Of a DNA stretch of 64,000 bases, positions 47,105 through 57,977 are shown piece by piece. The notes under the pieces were generated by a model. It worked only from the letters and a program-made list of their open reading frames with translations. It was not told where the DNA came from and searched no databases. This DNA comes from Antilocapra americana (lineage: Eukaryota; Chordata; Mammalia; Artiodactyla; Antilocapridae). The position numbers were made by a program, and so were the translations under genes. Location of the stretch: positions 17,361,601-17,425,600 of the forward strand of contig ML662449.1 of NCBI GenBank assembly GCA_007570785.1, given 5' to 3'. Within the stretch, counting starts at the first letter, position 1. The number at the start of each line of letters is the position of its first letter.

Positions 47105-47250
47105 TTATTGACTGAGTTGTTGTCAGGCAAGAAGAAAATTTTCTTTTCTTTTGGGTTCTGCCTTTGTATATGTCATGAGAGCATCCCCTTCTGACTTCCT
47201 AACTCTATTTTAATTGACTTTCTCTTTATTAATTTTTACAATCAATATGG
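47105..47250 (-). repeat. ERV LTR, 5' copy, outer part
   Basis: TTGACTGAGTTGTTGTC, then AAGAAGAAAATTTTC, CTTTTGGGTTCTG and TTTATTAAT match 38188-38325 in order. The conserved minus-strand AATAAA is at 47230-47225. Confidence 0.65.
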
Positions 47251-47514
47251 CTGATTTAGGGTAAATCCAAGAAGGTAAGATAAGCATCTACCAGGAGTGA
47301 AATATTCTTTTTCTTTATAAATAAGGAATGTTAGCCAGAATTCCCATCCACATTGAGAGCTACTCCAGTGCTGCATTGAGGATGATATAAGTTTCTTTGT
47401 GCCTCTTGCTCATGTTGTATTATACTATCCACTCTGCTCCTATCATTCATCTGCTCCCGTCAAATTAATGTCTAAGTTTATTTCCCAATGATTTTTTTAC
47501 ATCTGATGTTTCCC
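47251..47514. other. No clear feature; possible rest of LTR
   Basis: Could be U3 of the ERV LTR, but similarity to the other copy is not clear beyond 47250. Confidence 0.35.
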
Positions 47515-47695
47515 CCAGTTTTATTAAGGAATGCAAATAAAATTATATAAATTTAAGGTATAAATGATGATAATTAAGTATTGTCACAATAAAGTCAATT
47601 AACACATTAGTCACCTTGTATATAGCTCTATTTTACGTTGGGGGTAGCATTCAAAATCTACTCTTTTACTAAACTCAAGTATACAATACAATAAA
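47515..47695 (-). mobile_element. Old L1 3' UTR fragment, antisense
   Basis: Plus-strand AATTAACACATTAGTCACCTT and a GTAGCATTCAAAATCTACTC-like word are typical of antisense L1M 3' UTR. Confidence 0.6.
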
Positions 47696-48347
47696 GATTA
47701 TAGGATATTGATGAGACAAACTAAAGACATAAAAAGAAAAGATGTCATGTTCATGTACTGAAACAATGACTAATTCTTTGTTATTGTTAAAATGTCTATA
47801 CTACTCAAAGCAATTTATAGACTATATGCAATTTCTATAAAAATTTCAATGACTTTTTATATAAATAAAACAATAAACAATGTTAAAATTCATATGACAT
47901 CAGAAAAGATCCTTAATAGCCCAAGTAACTTTGAAAAGGAAGAGCAAAGCTGGAGGCAATTATGCTCCATGATTTCAGGATATATTGCAAGGTTTTAGTA
48001 ATCAAAGCAGTATGTCCTGACATAGAAATAGACACATTGACTGATTGAATAGAATAGGATGTCTAGATATAAAGCCAAGCATATAAGATCAACTAATATT
48101 TGACAAGTCATCAAATGGACTAAGGTTCTCAACATTAGTAATTATCAGGGAAATGCAAATCAAAACCATAATGAGATATTACCTCATACCTTTTAGAGTG
48201 TCTATTACCAAAAAAGACAAGAGGTAACAAGTGTTAATGAGGATACGGAGAAAATAAAACAGGTGTGCATTGTTGGTTTGAATGTAAATTGGCATAGCCA
48301 CAATAGAAAAGAGTAGAGAGAATCTATGAAAAACATTTTTTTTTAAT

Positions 48348-50278
48348 CTGCCATATGTTGTTTATGGGTTTCCCTGGTGGCTCAGCAGTAAAGAATCCAC
48401 CTGCAATGCAGGAGCTGCAGGAGACACAAGTTCAAACACTGAGTTGGGAATATGGAGGAGGGCATGGAAACCCACTCCAGTATTCTTGCCTGGAGAATAT
48501 CATGGACAGAGCAGTATGGCAGGCTACAGTCTATAGGGTCACAAAGAATCAGACATGACTGAAGCAACTTAGTACTCATGGACACATGCTGTTTAGAGCT
48601 TGCTGTGAAAAAGCTTTTAGGCTTAATTAAGTCTAATTTGTTTATTTTTACTTTTATTTCATTACTCTAGCACGTGGTTCAAAGGGAATCTTACTGTCGT
48701 TTATGTCAAAGAGTGTTCTGCCTATGTTTTTCTCCAAGAGTTTTATAGTTTCTGGCCTTACATTTAGGTGTTTAATCCACTGTGAGTTGTGTATGGCTTT
48801 AGGAAGTGTTCTAATTTAATTCTTTTACATGTAGCTGTCCAATTTTCCCAGTGCCACTTATTGAACAGGCTGGGTTTTTTTTGTTTTTGTTTTGTTTTGT
48901 TTTTTTGTTTTTTAACCCATTGTGTATTCTTGCTTCCTTTGTCAAAGATAAGGTGCCCATAGTTGTGTAAGCTTATCTCTGGGCTTTCTAGCTTGTTCCA
49001 TTGATCTGTATTTCTGTTTTTGTGCCTGTACCCTACTGTCTTGATGACTGTAGCTTTGTGGTGTAGTATGAAGTCAGAATGATTGATTCCTCCAGCTTTA
49101 TTTTTCTTTCTCAAGATTGCTTTGGATACTTGTTTTTTTTTTTTCTGCTTCCATTCAAATAGTAAAAAAAAAAAAATGTTCTAGAGAAAATAGTTGCAAA
49201 TGAAGCAGCTGACAAAAGATTAATTTCCAAAATATATAAGCAGCTCATGTATTCAAAGTTAGAAAAACAAGCAAGCCAATCAAAAAATGAGCAGAAGACC
49301 TAAACAGACATTTCTCCAAAGAAGACATGCAGATGGCCAACAAACACATGAAAAGGTCCTCAACATTGCTCATTTTTAGAAAAAGCAAATAAAAACTATG
49401 ATGAGGTATCACTTTACACAAAATCAGAGGGGTCATCATTGAAAACTGTACAAACAATAAATGCTGGAGAGGATGTGGAGAAAGGGAATGTTCTTGAACT
49501 GTTTGTGGGAATGTAAATTGAGATAGCCACTATGGAGAACATTATGGGGTTTCCTTAAAAAACTAAGAATAAAACTACCATATGACCCAGCAGTCCCACT
49601 ACTGAGCATATACCCTGAGAAAACCATAATTCAAAAAGACACATGTACCCCAGTGTTCACTGCAGCACTATTTACACTATCCAAGACATAAAAGCAACCT
49701 AGATGTCCATCAACATGAATGGATAAATATTTACAGTGGTATATATATATATACAATGGAATTTTACTCAGCCATAAAAAGGAATGAGTTTGAGTCAGTT
49801 GCAGTGACATGGATGGAGCTAGAGCCTGTTATATAAAGTAAGTCAGACAGAGAAAAACAAATATCATATATTAACACATATATATGGAATCTAGAAAAAT
49901 GGTACTGATGAACCTATTAGTAGGGCAGGAATAGAAACACAGATGTAGAGAATGGAATTTTGGGCACAGCAGGAAGAGGGAAGAGTGGGAAAAATTAAGA
50001 AAGTAGCATTGAAATATGTATACTACCATATGTAAAATAGATAACTAGTATGTAGTTGCTATATAACACAGGGTGTTTCCCTGGTTCTCTGTATTGACTT
50101 AAAGGGGTGAAATGAGGGGTGGGGGTGGTGAGTGACAGAGAAGGTCAAGAGAGAGGAGATATATATAGTATATATACACTTATACCTGATTCATATTGTT
50201 ATACAGAAAAAACCAACATAATATTTTAAAGTAGCTATCCTCCAATTAAAAACAAAAATTAAAAATAACTGCCATATG
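48348..50278 (+). mobile_element. Twin-primed L1 with target duplication
   Basis: CTGCCATATG flanks it at 48348-48357 and 50269-50278. The left arm (48358-49183) is antisense ORF2. It begins TTGTTTATGG and runs to CTTCCATTCAAATAG and the TTCTAG word. The right arm (49184-50268) is sense, starting AGAAAATAGTTGCAAATGA and running through the 3' UTR to an A-rich end. In an L1 consensus the right arm's start lies just downstream of the left arm's outer end, so this is a 5' inversion by twin priming. A Bov-tA sits in the left arm. Confidence 0.85.
48366..48585 (+). mobile_element. Bov-tA SINE in the inverted L1 arm
   Basis: GTTTCCCTGGTGGCTCAGC to AATCAGACATGACTGAAGC. A tandem-like CTGCAATGCAGGAGCTGCAGG shows a small duplication in the tRNA-like head. 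The L1 arm continues on both sides. Confidence 0.92.
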
Positions 50279-50508
50279 ACCTAGCAATATTGCTTCTTAG
50301 TGTAGATATGTATAGTAAGTAAATGAAATCACTATCTGAAAGCAATATCTATGCTGTGATGTTTATTTCACCATCATTCACAATAGCCAAGATGTAGAAA
50401 CAACCTAAGTTTCTGTCACAGGTAAATGGATATAGAATGTGATCTGTAGATGTAGGTATATAGATATGTAGATACATAGAATTACATAGCTAGATAATAC
50501 AAATATAG

Positions 50509-50510
<2 letters not shown>

Positions 50511-50542
<32 letters not shown>
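50511..50542. repeat. (TA)16 microsatellite
   Basis: Uninterrupted TA run of 32 bases inside the old L1 ORF2 end. Confidence 0.95.
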
Positions 50543-50544
<2 letters not shown>

Positions 50545-50870
50545 GGAATATTATTCAGCCACAATAAAGAATGAAATTCATCCATTTCACACAGCATGAA
50601 GGAATCTTAAGGGTATTATGCTAAATGAGATCAGACAGAGAAAGAAAAATACTGTTTATCGAATATATGTGGGATCAAACAACAACAAACAAAGTGGTTA
50701 TAGTGTAAAATGGTGGTTCCCAGGATCTAGAGGTTGGGAGAAATGGAGAAATGTTGGTCAAAGAATACAGACTTTCAGTTTTAAAATGAATGAGTTCTGG
50801 GATCTAATGTAACACATCTCTACTATAGTTAATGATGCTATATAGTATTCATTTGACTATAATACTCTTC

Positions 50871-51592
50871 TAAGGGGCCTAGCCCCTCTGACTTCAACAT
50901 CAGGATGCCTTTGGTAGTTGATTTAACAGCATTAAAGGTGTTAACAATTCATTTCCTTGTGCTAACCATCATATCTACAATTCACCCGGTTCACCTTGGC
51001 AATCACGGGTTCCAATCAATATTAAGAATATTAACTTAGTTAGAACATATCAAAATGAACCCAAATTATGCATGTGGCATCCAGGAATTATGGGGAAAGA
51101 AACTTTATGAAAGATAAGAGTTGAGATGACTTATTTCAGCATACAGTGGATTCTCAAAAAAGCTAAAATTTATTCAGGTGGTTATCTTTAATTCTACTTA
51201 ATATTTAGAATTTTAAAAGAAAAATATTTGTGCATATCTTATGAAAACAATCTTTTAGCTATATTTTAGATGAGGAAATGGAATTTCAGAAAGATATTTA
51301 GAAATCAGGCTTTTTGACTCTTGAACACATAGCTTGTTTTTCTTCAATATATAATACAGATGACGCCTTCTGTCTTTAATGGTCTGTGTTAGCTGGTAAA
51401 GAAAAACTATAATAAAGGGGAAGAAATCAGTGTTCTTCTTTACTTTTGGCATACTGATTATTACACTGGGAGGAACTGTGGGAACTATATGCTTTCAATT
51501 GTTTAATTTTCCATTTTGGGTCATTTCTTCACTTTTTCCTGGTCTCAGTACAAATACTATTCCATCTGAAAGCCCTTTCTTGACCAAATTAT
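50871..51592. other. No recognised feature
   Basis: The frame at 51430-51804 runs through the micro-insertion and into an old repeat. It is a chance frame. Confidence 0.5.
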
Positions 51593-51654
51593 CAGAAGGG
51601 CCCTTCTTCTTTTTTTTTTTTTTATTGGTTTTGCCATACAGAAGGGCCCTTCTT
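51593..51654 (-). mobile_element. 30-bp L1 tail insertion at a palindromic target
   Basis: CAGAAGGGCCCTTCTT occurs at 51593-51608 and 51639-51654. The 30 bases between are C, a T14-type run and ATTGGTTTTGCCATA. This is the antisense of the ruminant L1 extreme 3' end, also seen at 53200 and 63930. On the minus strand the edge reads GGTT then AAGAAGGG, which fits L1 endonuclease nicking. The duplicated target contains the perfect palindrome AGAAGGGCCCTTCT. Confidence 0.9.
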
Positions 51655-51659
51655 AACCA

Positions 51660-52315
51660 CCATAATGGATTGGATGTTATCTGTCTCCCCAAAAAGACAG
51701 GTCTCAATGGTCTAATCATCAGAAACTATAAATGTGAACTTATTTGGAAAAAAATTCTTTGCAAATGTAATTCAGTTGAGAATATTGAGATGGCATCATT
51801 CTGAATGACCCAGTTGAGCCCAATTACAATGTATTTATAAGAAACAGAAAGAGATGAAAATAGAGACTAGGGTTGTACAATGACAAGCCTTGGATATATG
51901 GAACCATCATATACCAAAATAAACAAGGAAAGATACTCCTGTAGAGTCTTTTTAAAAAAGATTTTTTCTTCTTTTTGGATGTGGAACACTTTTAAATTCT
52001 TCACTGAATTTGTAACAATATTGCTTCTGTTTTATATTTTGAGTTTTTGACTGTGAGGCATATGAGATCTTAGCTTCCTGACCAGGTATTGAACATGTAC
52101 TCTTTGCATTGGAAGGTGAAGTCTTAAACTCTGGATAGCCAGGGAAGCCCCCTAGAGCCTTTTGAGAGAGCACAACCTTATCCACACTCTGATCAAGGAT
52201 TTCTAGCCTTCAAACTGCTATAGCATAAGTTTATGTTGTTGTAAGCCACCAAGTTTTTGGTAATTTGTTACAGCAGTCTTAAGAAACCATTACAACCACC
52301 CTATTGAAAATAATA
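51660..52315 (+). mobile_element. Old mammalian repeat split by a CHR-type SINE
   Basis: Left: GGATTGGATGTTATCTGTC, CCCCAAAAAGACAGG, TGTGAACTTATTTGG, CTTTGCAAATGTAATTCAG. Right: ATTTCTAGCCTTCAAACTG, GTTGTAAGCCACCAAG, TTTGTTACAGCAG. The order matches a common old mammalian dispersed repeat, probably LTR-type. The family name is not certain. Confidence 0.55.
51947..52152 (-). mobile_element. CHR-type SINE, antisense
   Basis: T-rich start, then AATATTGCTTCTGTTTTA, GAGATCTTAGCTTCCTGACC and a tRNA-like head in reverse ending GATAGCCAGGGAAGCCCC. Inserted within the old repeat. Confidence 0.75.
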
Positions 52316-52394
52316 CTTTATATTTCCTCATCTCCTTTATTTTGTGCCTAGTACATATATTATAATATATTTTATACCTGTTTATGTTATGTGC

Positions 52395-52505
52395 TATATT
52401 GCCTCTCACTAGCTTCAGACTGGCAGGGAGTTTGCTTATTTTTATTCACTACTGTATCCCTGATGCTTCAACATTATCTAATTCATGGGAGTGATTCATA
52501 ATTTG
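52395..52505 (+). mobile_element. L2 LINE 3' fragment
   Basis: CTCTCACTAGCTTCAGACTGG, GGGAGTTTGCTTATTTTTATT and CACTACTGTATCCCTGATGC follow the L2 3' end order. Diverged. Confidence 0.55.
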
Positions 52506-52510
52506 AGTGT

Positions 52511-52619
52511 GTAAAGAATAAAGAAAGGAAGAAAAGGAAAGAAAAAGAGAAGAAAGAAAGGTAGGGGAAAGAAGGCAAGAAGGTAATGAGAGAAAGGAAG
52601 AAAGAAGGAAGAAAGGAGG
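52511..52619 (+). repeat. (GAAA/GAAG)n purine-rich tract
   Basis: About 110 bases almost free of pyrimidines, made of GAAA, GAAG and GGAA units with small interruptions. Long purine tracts like this can form triplexes and are polymorphic. Confidence 0.92.
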
Positions 52620-53193
52620 AATTCATATGATTAAAACCTTCTTGCACAATCTTGACAAGTCTACATTTGGAGTTCTATAAGAAACAGGAAACAAAACTCC
52701 AGGTGGCTCCCCACTGAACCTATTAAAGCAGAGCTTACTGGGAAGTGAGCTGCTTGGGTTTGTTCTATCACAATTATTACAGCCATGAGAGAATCAGCCA
52801 ATGATTCTTAGGCACAGTCAACAAGATCGACTCCAAATGTTAGGTGGACACTGTTATTCAGCTGTTTTCCTCCCTGCTTCCAAGTCACACAGCAAGGAAG
52901 GGCAACAATATCTGCTTTCTCAGTGTCTCTCTATTTTGCTTGTCATTCATACAGCCGTGGTGACAGAGTTACTTCTCAGGAGCAGGTCTCAGGGCTCCTG
53001 TTTAATAGGGCTGCTAAAAAAATCTATATCAGTTTTCAATTCTACTCCTCTACTCTGAAGCATGAGGTGGGTAAAGGAGCATGGAAGTCCTCATGGTGCC
53101 ATGGGATGGCCATATTTAGCAAAAATTCTCAAACTCAACTTTCCTGACTCCAAATACTGATTCTAGACTGTGTCATAGGTCAGCTACAGACTA
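52620..53193. other. No recognised feature
   Basis: Two overlapping plus frames (52801-53058 and 52923-53147) show no family features. Confidence 0.5.
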
Positions 53194-53240
53194 GTCAATG
53201 TATGGCAAAACCAACACAATAATGTAAAAAAAAAAAAAAA
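53194..53240 (+). mobile_element. Short L1 3' tail insertion
   Basis: GTCAATGTATGGCAAAACC and ACACAATAATG followed by A15 is the last 30 or so bases of ruminant L1 in sense. I could not find a clear target duplication. Confidence 0.75.
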
Positions 53241-53479
53241 GAAGTCAGAATTTTTTCCATTCTGAATCTAAAACATATATCTGAAATTGAAGGCACACTG
53301 GTTGAAAAGTTGATAATTATCTAAAGCCTAGGATGAATCTTTGGTATCCCTGGTGACTTTTTACAATTGCCGAGCTCTAAAACCTAATCACTACCAGTTA
53401 AGAGCTGTTACAGTCACCATACACTATGTCAGTTTGACATATTTCTTTTTATTGACTTATCATTTATTTTATTTATTCT

Positions 53480-54365
53480 CTTTTATTAGCATTCATTTAA
53501 AAATACTTTAAAACATGGATTATACTTGAAATTAAGAAAATTCATTCTCTTTTTTAAGGCTGAAAAAATATTCCTCTGTATATATTCACCATTTGCAACA
53601 ACATAGATGAAAATGAAAGACAATATGATAAGCAAAATAAGCCAGACGAAAAGGACAAAAGTGCATGATATCATGTTGTAATCTTACAAAAATTGAATAC
53701 ATAGAGGCAGAGAGTAGAATGGTGGTTACCAGGGTGAAGAGGTGGAGGAAATGAGGAAATGTTAGTAATAGGGCAGAAAGTTTCAATACTATGGTATGAC
53801 GAGGTCTATAGTAAAGTACAACATACTCTTGAGAATCCCTTGGATTGCAAGGAGATCCAACCAGTCCATCCTAAGGAAATCAGTCCTGAATATTCATTGA
53901 AAGGATTGATGCTGAAGCTGAAACTCCAATACTTTGGCCACCTGATGCGAAGAGCTGATTCATTTGAAAAGACCCTAATGCTGGGAAAGATTAAAGGCGG
54001 TAGGAAAAGGGGACGACAGAGGATGAGATGATTGGATGGCATCACCGATTCAATGGACATGAGTTTGAATACACTCTGGGAGTTGGTGATGGACATGGAG
54101 ACCTGGCATGCTGCAGTCCATGGGGTCACAAAGAGTCAGACACAACATAGTGACTGAACTAACTAACTAAAGTATAGTATGACGACTATAATTAATGATA
54201 CTGTATGGGATGTTGAAATTTTCCAAGAGAGTAGATTTCAGGAGAGCTCATCAAAAAATCAGTACCTACCTGATGAGATTGATAAATTAGCTTGACAGAA
54301 GGGTTCATTTCATTATGTGCATATGTATCATGTTATAAACTTAAAAACATACCACTCAAAACATA
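53480..54365 (+). mobile_element. Old L1 (L1M-type) 3' end, split by a BovB end
   Basis: Sense ORF2 end/3' UTR: ATGATAAGCAAAATAAGCC, GAATGGTGGTTACCAGGG. It resumes after the BovB with ACTATAATTAATGATACTGT and ends near an A/T-rich stretch. Confidence 0.65.
53820..54172 (+). mobile_element. 5'-truncated BovB 3' end
   Basis: Starts CTCTTGAGAATCCCTTGGA and ends TGACTGAACTAACTAACTAA. TAAAGTA occurs at both edges, a probable short target duplication. The frame 53759-54031 is only this piece. Confidence 0.88.
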
Positions 54366-54649
54366 CATTTTAATTTTTATTAAAAATATATTTATATAGG
54401 TCTAGTGGTTAAGGTTTCCTCTATAATCTGTTTTACTTTGATGTCAGAATTATACTGAAAAATTACTGTTTATCTCCTATAAACTAATGCAAAACATGTC
54501 TACCAAGTGTTTACTGGATGATTGATATTTTAGGTATCAAAAATATCATTTTTTGCTCTTTGTATGTAAAAAAGGATAAGATCTAGAGAAATTCTTAAAA
54601 AATTGTCAACTGGAAAAAAAAATTGCCCACATGCACATGATTCATAGGT
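54366..54649. other. AT-rich, nothing recognised
   Basis: Spacer. Confidence 0.5.
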
Positions 54650-54960
54650 AAAATTTATGCTGAAGTGAAAGTCACTCAGTCATGTCTGACTCTTTGTGAT
54701 CCAAACAAGGCCAGAATACTGGAGTGAGTAGCCATTCCCTTCTCCAGGGTATCTTCCAAACCTAGGGATCAACCTCAGTTCTCCCTCATTGCAAGTGGAT
54801 TCTTTACAAGCTGAGCCACAAGGGAAGCTCAGAATACTGCAGTGGGTAGCCTATCCCTTCTCCAGCTGATCTTCCCAACTCATGAATCAATGCAAGAATC
54901 TCCTGCATTGCAGCCAGATTCTTTACCAACTGAGCTATCAGGGAAGCCAAAATTGATGCT
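54650..54960 (-). mobile_element. Dimeric Bov-tA SINE, antisense, with target duplication
   Basis: AAAATTTATGCT (54650-54661) and AAAATTGATGCT (54949-54960) flank the whole. On the minus strand a partial Bov-tA head and body (54948-54830) is followed head to tail by a second unit (54829-54662) with head, body and tail. One duplication around both suggests that a dimer was inserted in one event. The second unit lacks about 20 bases of the usual body near 54705. Confidence 0.8.
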
Positions 54961-55011
54961 AATGGACCATATATTGATATATATAATCTGTGTTTGACTA
55001 AGTATATACCT

Positions 55012-56153
55012 AGAGCCAGACATCCTGGAGTGTGAAGTCAAGTGGGCCTTAGGAAGCATCACTACAAACAAAGTTAGTGGAGGTGATAGAATACCAGCTG
55101 AGCTATTTCAAATCTTAAAAGATGGTGCTGGTATAGTGCTTCACTCAATATGCCAGCAAATTTGGAAAACTAGCAGTGGCCACAGGACTGGAAAAGGTCA
55201 GTTTTCATTCCAATCCAAAGAAAAGCAATGCCAAAGAATGCTCAAACTACTGTACAATTGCATTTATTTTACATGCTAGAAAAATAATTCTCAAAAGCCA
55301 GGCATCAAAAGTACATGAACAGAGAACTTCCAGATGTTCAAACTGATTTTAGAAAAGGCAGAAGAACCAGAGATCAAATTGCCGACATCTGTTGCATCAT
55401 ATAAAAAGCAAGGGAATTCGAGAAAACGTCAACTTCTGTTTCACTGACTATGCTAAAGCCTTTGACTGTGGATCACAACAAACTGTAGTAAATTCTTCAA
55501 GAGACTGGAATATCAGGCCACTTTACCTGCCTCCTGAAAAACCTGTATGCAGGTTAAGGAGCAACAGTTAGAACCAGACATAGAAAAACAGACTAGTTCC
55601 AAATCAGGAAAGAAGTACATAAAGACTGTATATTGTCACCCTGTTTATTTAACTTATATGCAGAGTATGTCATGCAAAATGCTGGACTGGATAAAGCACA
55701 AGCTGAAATCAAGATTGCTGGGAGAAATATCAATAACCTCAGATATGCAAATAGCACCACCCTTATGGCAGAAAGCAAAGAGGAACTTAAAGCTTCTTAA
55801 TGAAAGTGAAAGTAGAGTGAAAAAACTGGCTTAAAACTCAACATTCAAAAAACAAAGATCATGGCATCCAGTGCCATCCTTCGTGGCAAACAGATGGGGA
55901 AACAATGGAAATAGTGACAGACTTTCTTCTGTTGGGTTCCAAAATCACTGCAGATGGTGACTGCAGCCATGAAATTAAAAGATGCTTGCTCCTTGGAAGA
56001 AAAGCTATGACCAACCTAGACAGAATATTAAAGTGTTTAAAAATTACTTTTCTGACAAAGGTCTGACTAGTCAAAGCTATGTTTTTTCCAGTAGTCATGT
56101 ATGGATGTGAGAACTGAACCATAAAGAAAGGTGAGCACTGAAGAACTAATGCT
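55012..56153 (+). mobile_element. BovB RT-domain fragment lacking both ends
   Basis: Starts CATCCTGGAGTGTGAAGTCA and runs through the RT region. A worn YADD box (AGATATGCAAATAGC) lies near 55741. It stops at GAACTAATGCTTTGG, about 400 bases short of the BovB 3' end. The decay is heavy. Confidence 0.9.
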
Positions 56154-57729
56154 TTGGAAATGAATTATACTGCAGTCATAATTCTGTACAAATATGTACC
56201 CACAAAATACGACGGTGTTATGTTAGCTTAAAAATGTTCAAGGGTTTGGTTGTTTTTCTTAAAGACTTTATTGATTAGAATACAGTTTCATTTTTCCCAT
56301 CTTCATAATAAATGCAGCTGAAGTGTGAAACGATGGCACCTGGAGCTTTATTGATTGTTTATACTCACGATTGGCTCAATAAAGACAATGTTGAAAGTAA
56401 AAAATGACAAAAAGATTGATAAAGAATCACACTGATAGAAGCTATCATTATTCCAATCTTTTTCTGTTGACCAAAGATCTTACTTAAGTTAACGAGGATA
56501 TACAGATTAATGAAACACAAACAGCTCATCCTTTGTCATTTTTCCAACTAAACTTTGAGGGGAAAGTCACCCTAACTATAAAAACTGATGGAAATATATA
56601 AGTACTTGGCCAATTAGTCTAAGCATCTTTTAAAAACCTCAGTTGTCTGGTGCCTAGATGAAATGAGTGGGAACAAAATAGCATATCTCAAAGTGCTGTA
56701 AGCCACTTCTATTTTAATGATGACTTGAAAAGTCTGGGCATCTCTGATCAACTTGACATGTGATGTTAGGAACTAAAAACTAAGATCTGCATTGATATTG
56801 GGCTTACTAATCTCCTCTGAGTTCTCTATGTACCTCAAGATAACAGAGCTACAATACTTTGCATTTTTGTGTGACTATGAATTTGTTTATCCTGGTTAAC
56901 TACATTTTTTCCTATTAAAAATATTTTCTTGTTAGTTATAATGATTGCTTCTAATAAATAATATTAAAAGTTTCCTTTAAAAATACTTTTTAAGATCAGC
57001 TTAACTTTTGAAAAATCTTGCTGTATGCAAATGAGAAAGCAAAATGCACAACCACACTCCATACAGATGCACACACACACACATACACACATAGAGTCTT
57101 TCACTGAAATGCCTTATATAATGGGAAACATTAAAGGAAGAAACTCAGTTGTCTTCACCTTGCCAGTGTCTTCTCATCTCTACTAAATGAAGTGAGATGA
57201 AAGCCCAAAGCCCTTCTCAGATGCATTCAGCTGCCTGTGCCCAGCCAGCAGCAGCCTCTCCATGCATCTCACCCTGCTGGTGGGTAATGAATGTACCATT
57301 ATTTCCCTTTATTTCCTTCCCTGTTTGCCAAGAACCTGATTTCTATAGAACACATCACCGTACCTTGTTTGCTAGTTAGAAAACAGTCGAAGAGAAGTAG
57401 CAACACAAAACCAAATGTAGCAAGTGGGGAAGGTAGGCTTGCTTATTCTGCAGACTGCTTGCTGCCCCTCCAGGACCATAGTTTGGACAGTGTTGCCTTC
57501 CTTTTGTTCTTCTACCGAAGACCTCAGATGATGTGGGAAGTCTTTTTCCTATGTCAGCAATGTCTGCAAGTTCTAGTAACATTCGCCTTCTGCGTCTTCA
57601 AGCCCCATGGCTTCCACTGTTGCTATTCCTGGATGCATCATTCTATTCTGCTTCCCCGGATGCAGCCCACATCTCTGTAAAAGAGTCACTTCACTAAATT
57701 CTTTTCAGTTAATTCTTTGAATGCATCCT
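56154..57729. other. Unrecognised; short (CA)n
   Basis: Contains a (CA)n tract at 57066-57083. Frames at 57197-57379 and 57291-57680 are moderately GC-rich, but neither shows a domain. The 129-residue plus frame is Phe/Leu/Cys-rich with no signal I can name. Confidence 0.45.
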
Positions 57730-57977
57730 GTTTCCTGATGCAAATTAGACTGATAGATCAAATTTAGAAAATACTGCATCTGTCCAACATCTTGTTCATT
57801 CCTCTAATGACACTTTTTATAACCTCCTTTAATCATCTGTTTGCATTTTTTTCTCTCCCATTAGACCCCTAGTTCCTTGAAGGCAGAGATCAAGGAACTT
57901 TAATTATCAATATATATATACCTTTAGGAATTTACACAATACCTACTAAGCAAATGTGTGGTGGGTGAATGAATGGA
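57730..57977 (+). mobile_element. L2 LINE 3' end
   Basis: CATTAGACCCCTAGTTCCTT, GAAGGCAGAGATCAAGG, ACACAATACCTACTAAGC and GGTGAATGAATGGATG follow the L2 3' end order. Confidence 0.6.

Larger units (their letters stand above)
37980..47250 (-). mobile_element. Class I endogenous retrovirus relic, antisense, with nested insertions
   Basis: Two diverged copies of a repeat of about 370 bases flank retroviral pol remains, the layout of a provirus. The 3' LTR (minus sense) is 37980-38350. The 5' LTR is 42424-42608 continued at 47105-47250. Between them the minus strand carries a leader with tandem repeats, reverse transcriptase and integrase pieces. No gag or env is recognisable. Host insertions within it are a MER2-like transposon, a BovB, and an L1-based tower in the 5' LTR. 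It is highly decayed and cannot make a virus. Confidence 0.65.
47700..50870 (+). mobile_element. Old L1 (L1M-type), sense, split by a younger L1
   Basis: Left part 47700-48347: ORF2 text (AATGTCTATACTACTCAAAG; AATGCAAATCAAAACCATAA). Right part 50279-50870: ORF2 end and 3' UTR, with a (TA)n tract at 50511-50542. The text joins if 48358-50268 is removed. Confidence 0.78.

Noticed and set aside
50511..50542. (TA)16 as a replication origin or fragile site
   Set aside because: A simple microsatellite inside an L1. Nothing else supports such a role.
51430..51804. 124-residue plus-strand frame with a Phe run
   Set aside because: The Phe run is the T tract of the L1 micro-insertion. The frame crosses three unrelated pieces.
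57291..57680. 129-residue plus-strand frame, possible small membrane protein
   Set aside because: Phe/Leu/Cys-rich by composition but with no signal, no conserved motif and no gene context. It overlaps an antisense frame of similar quality.
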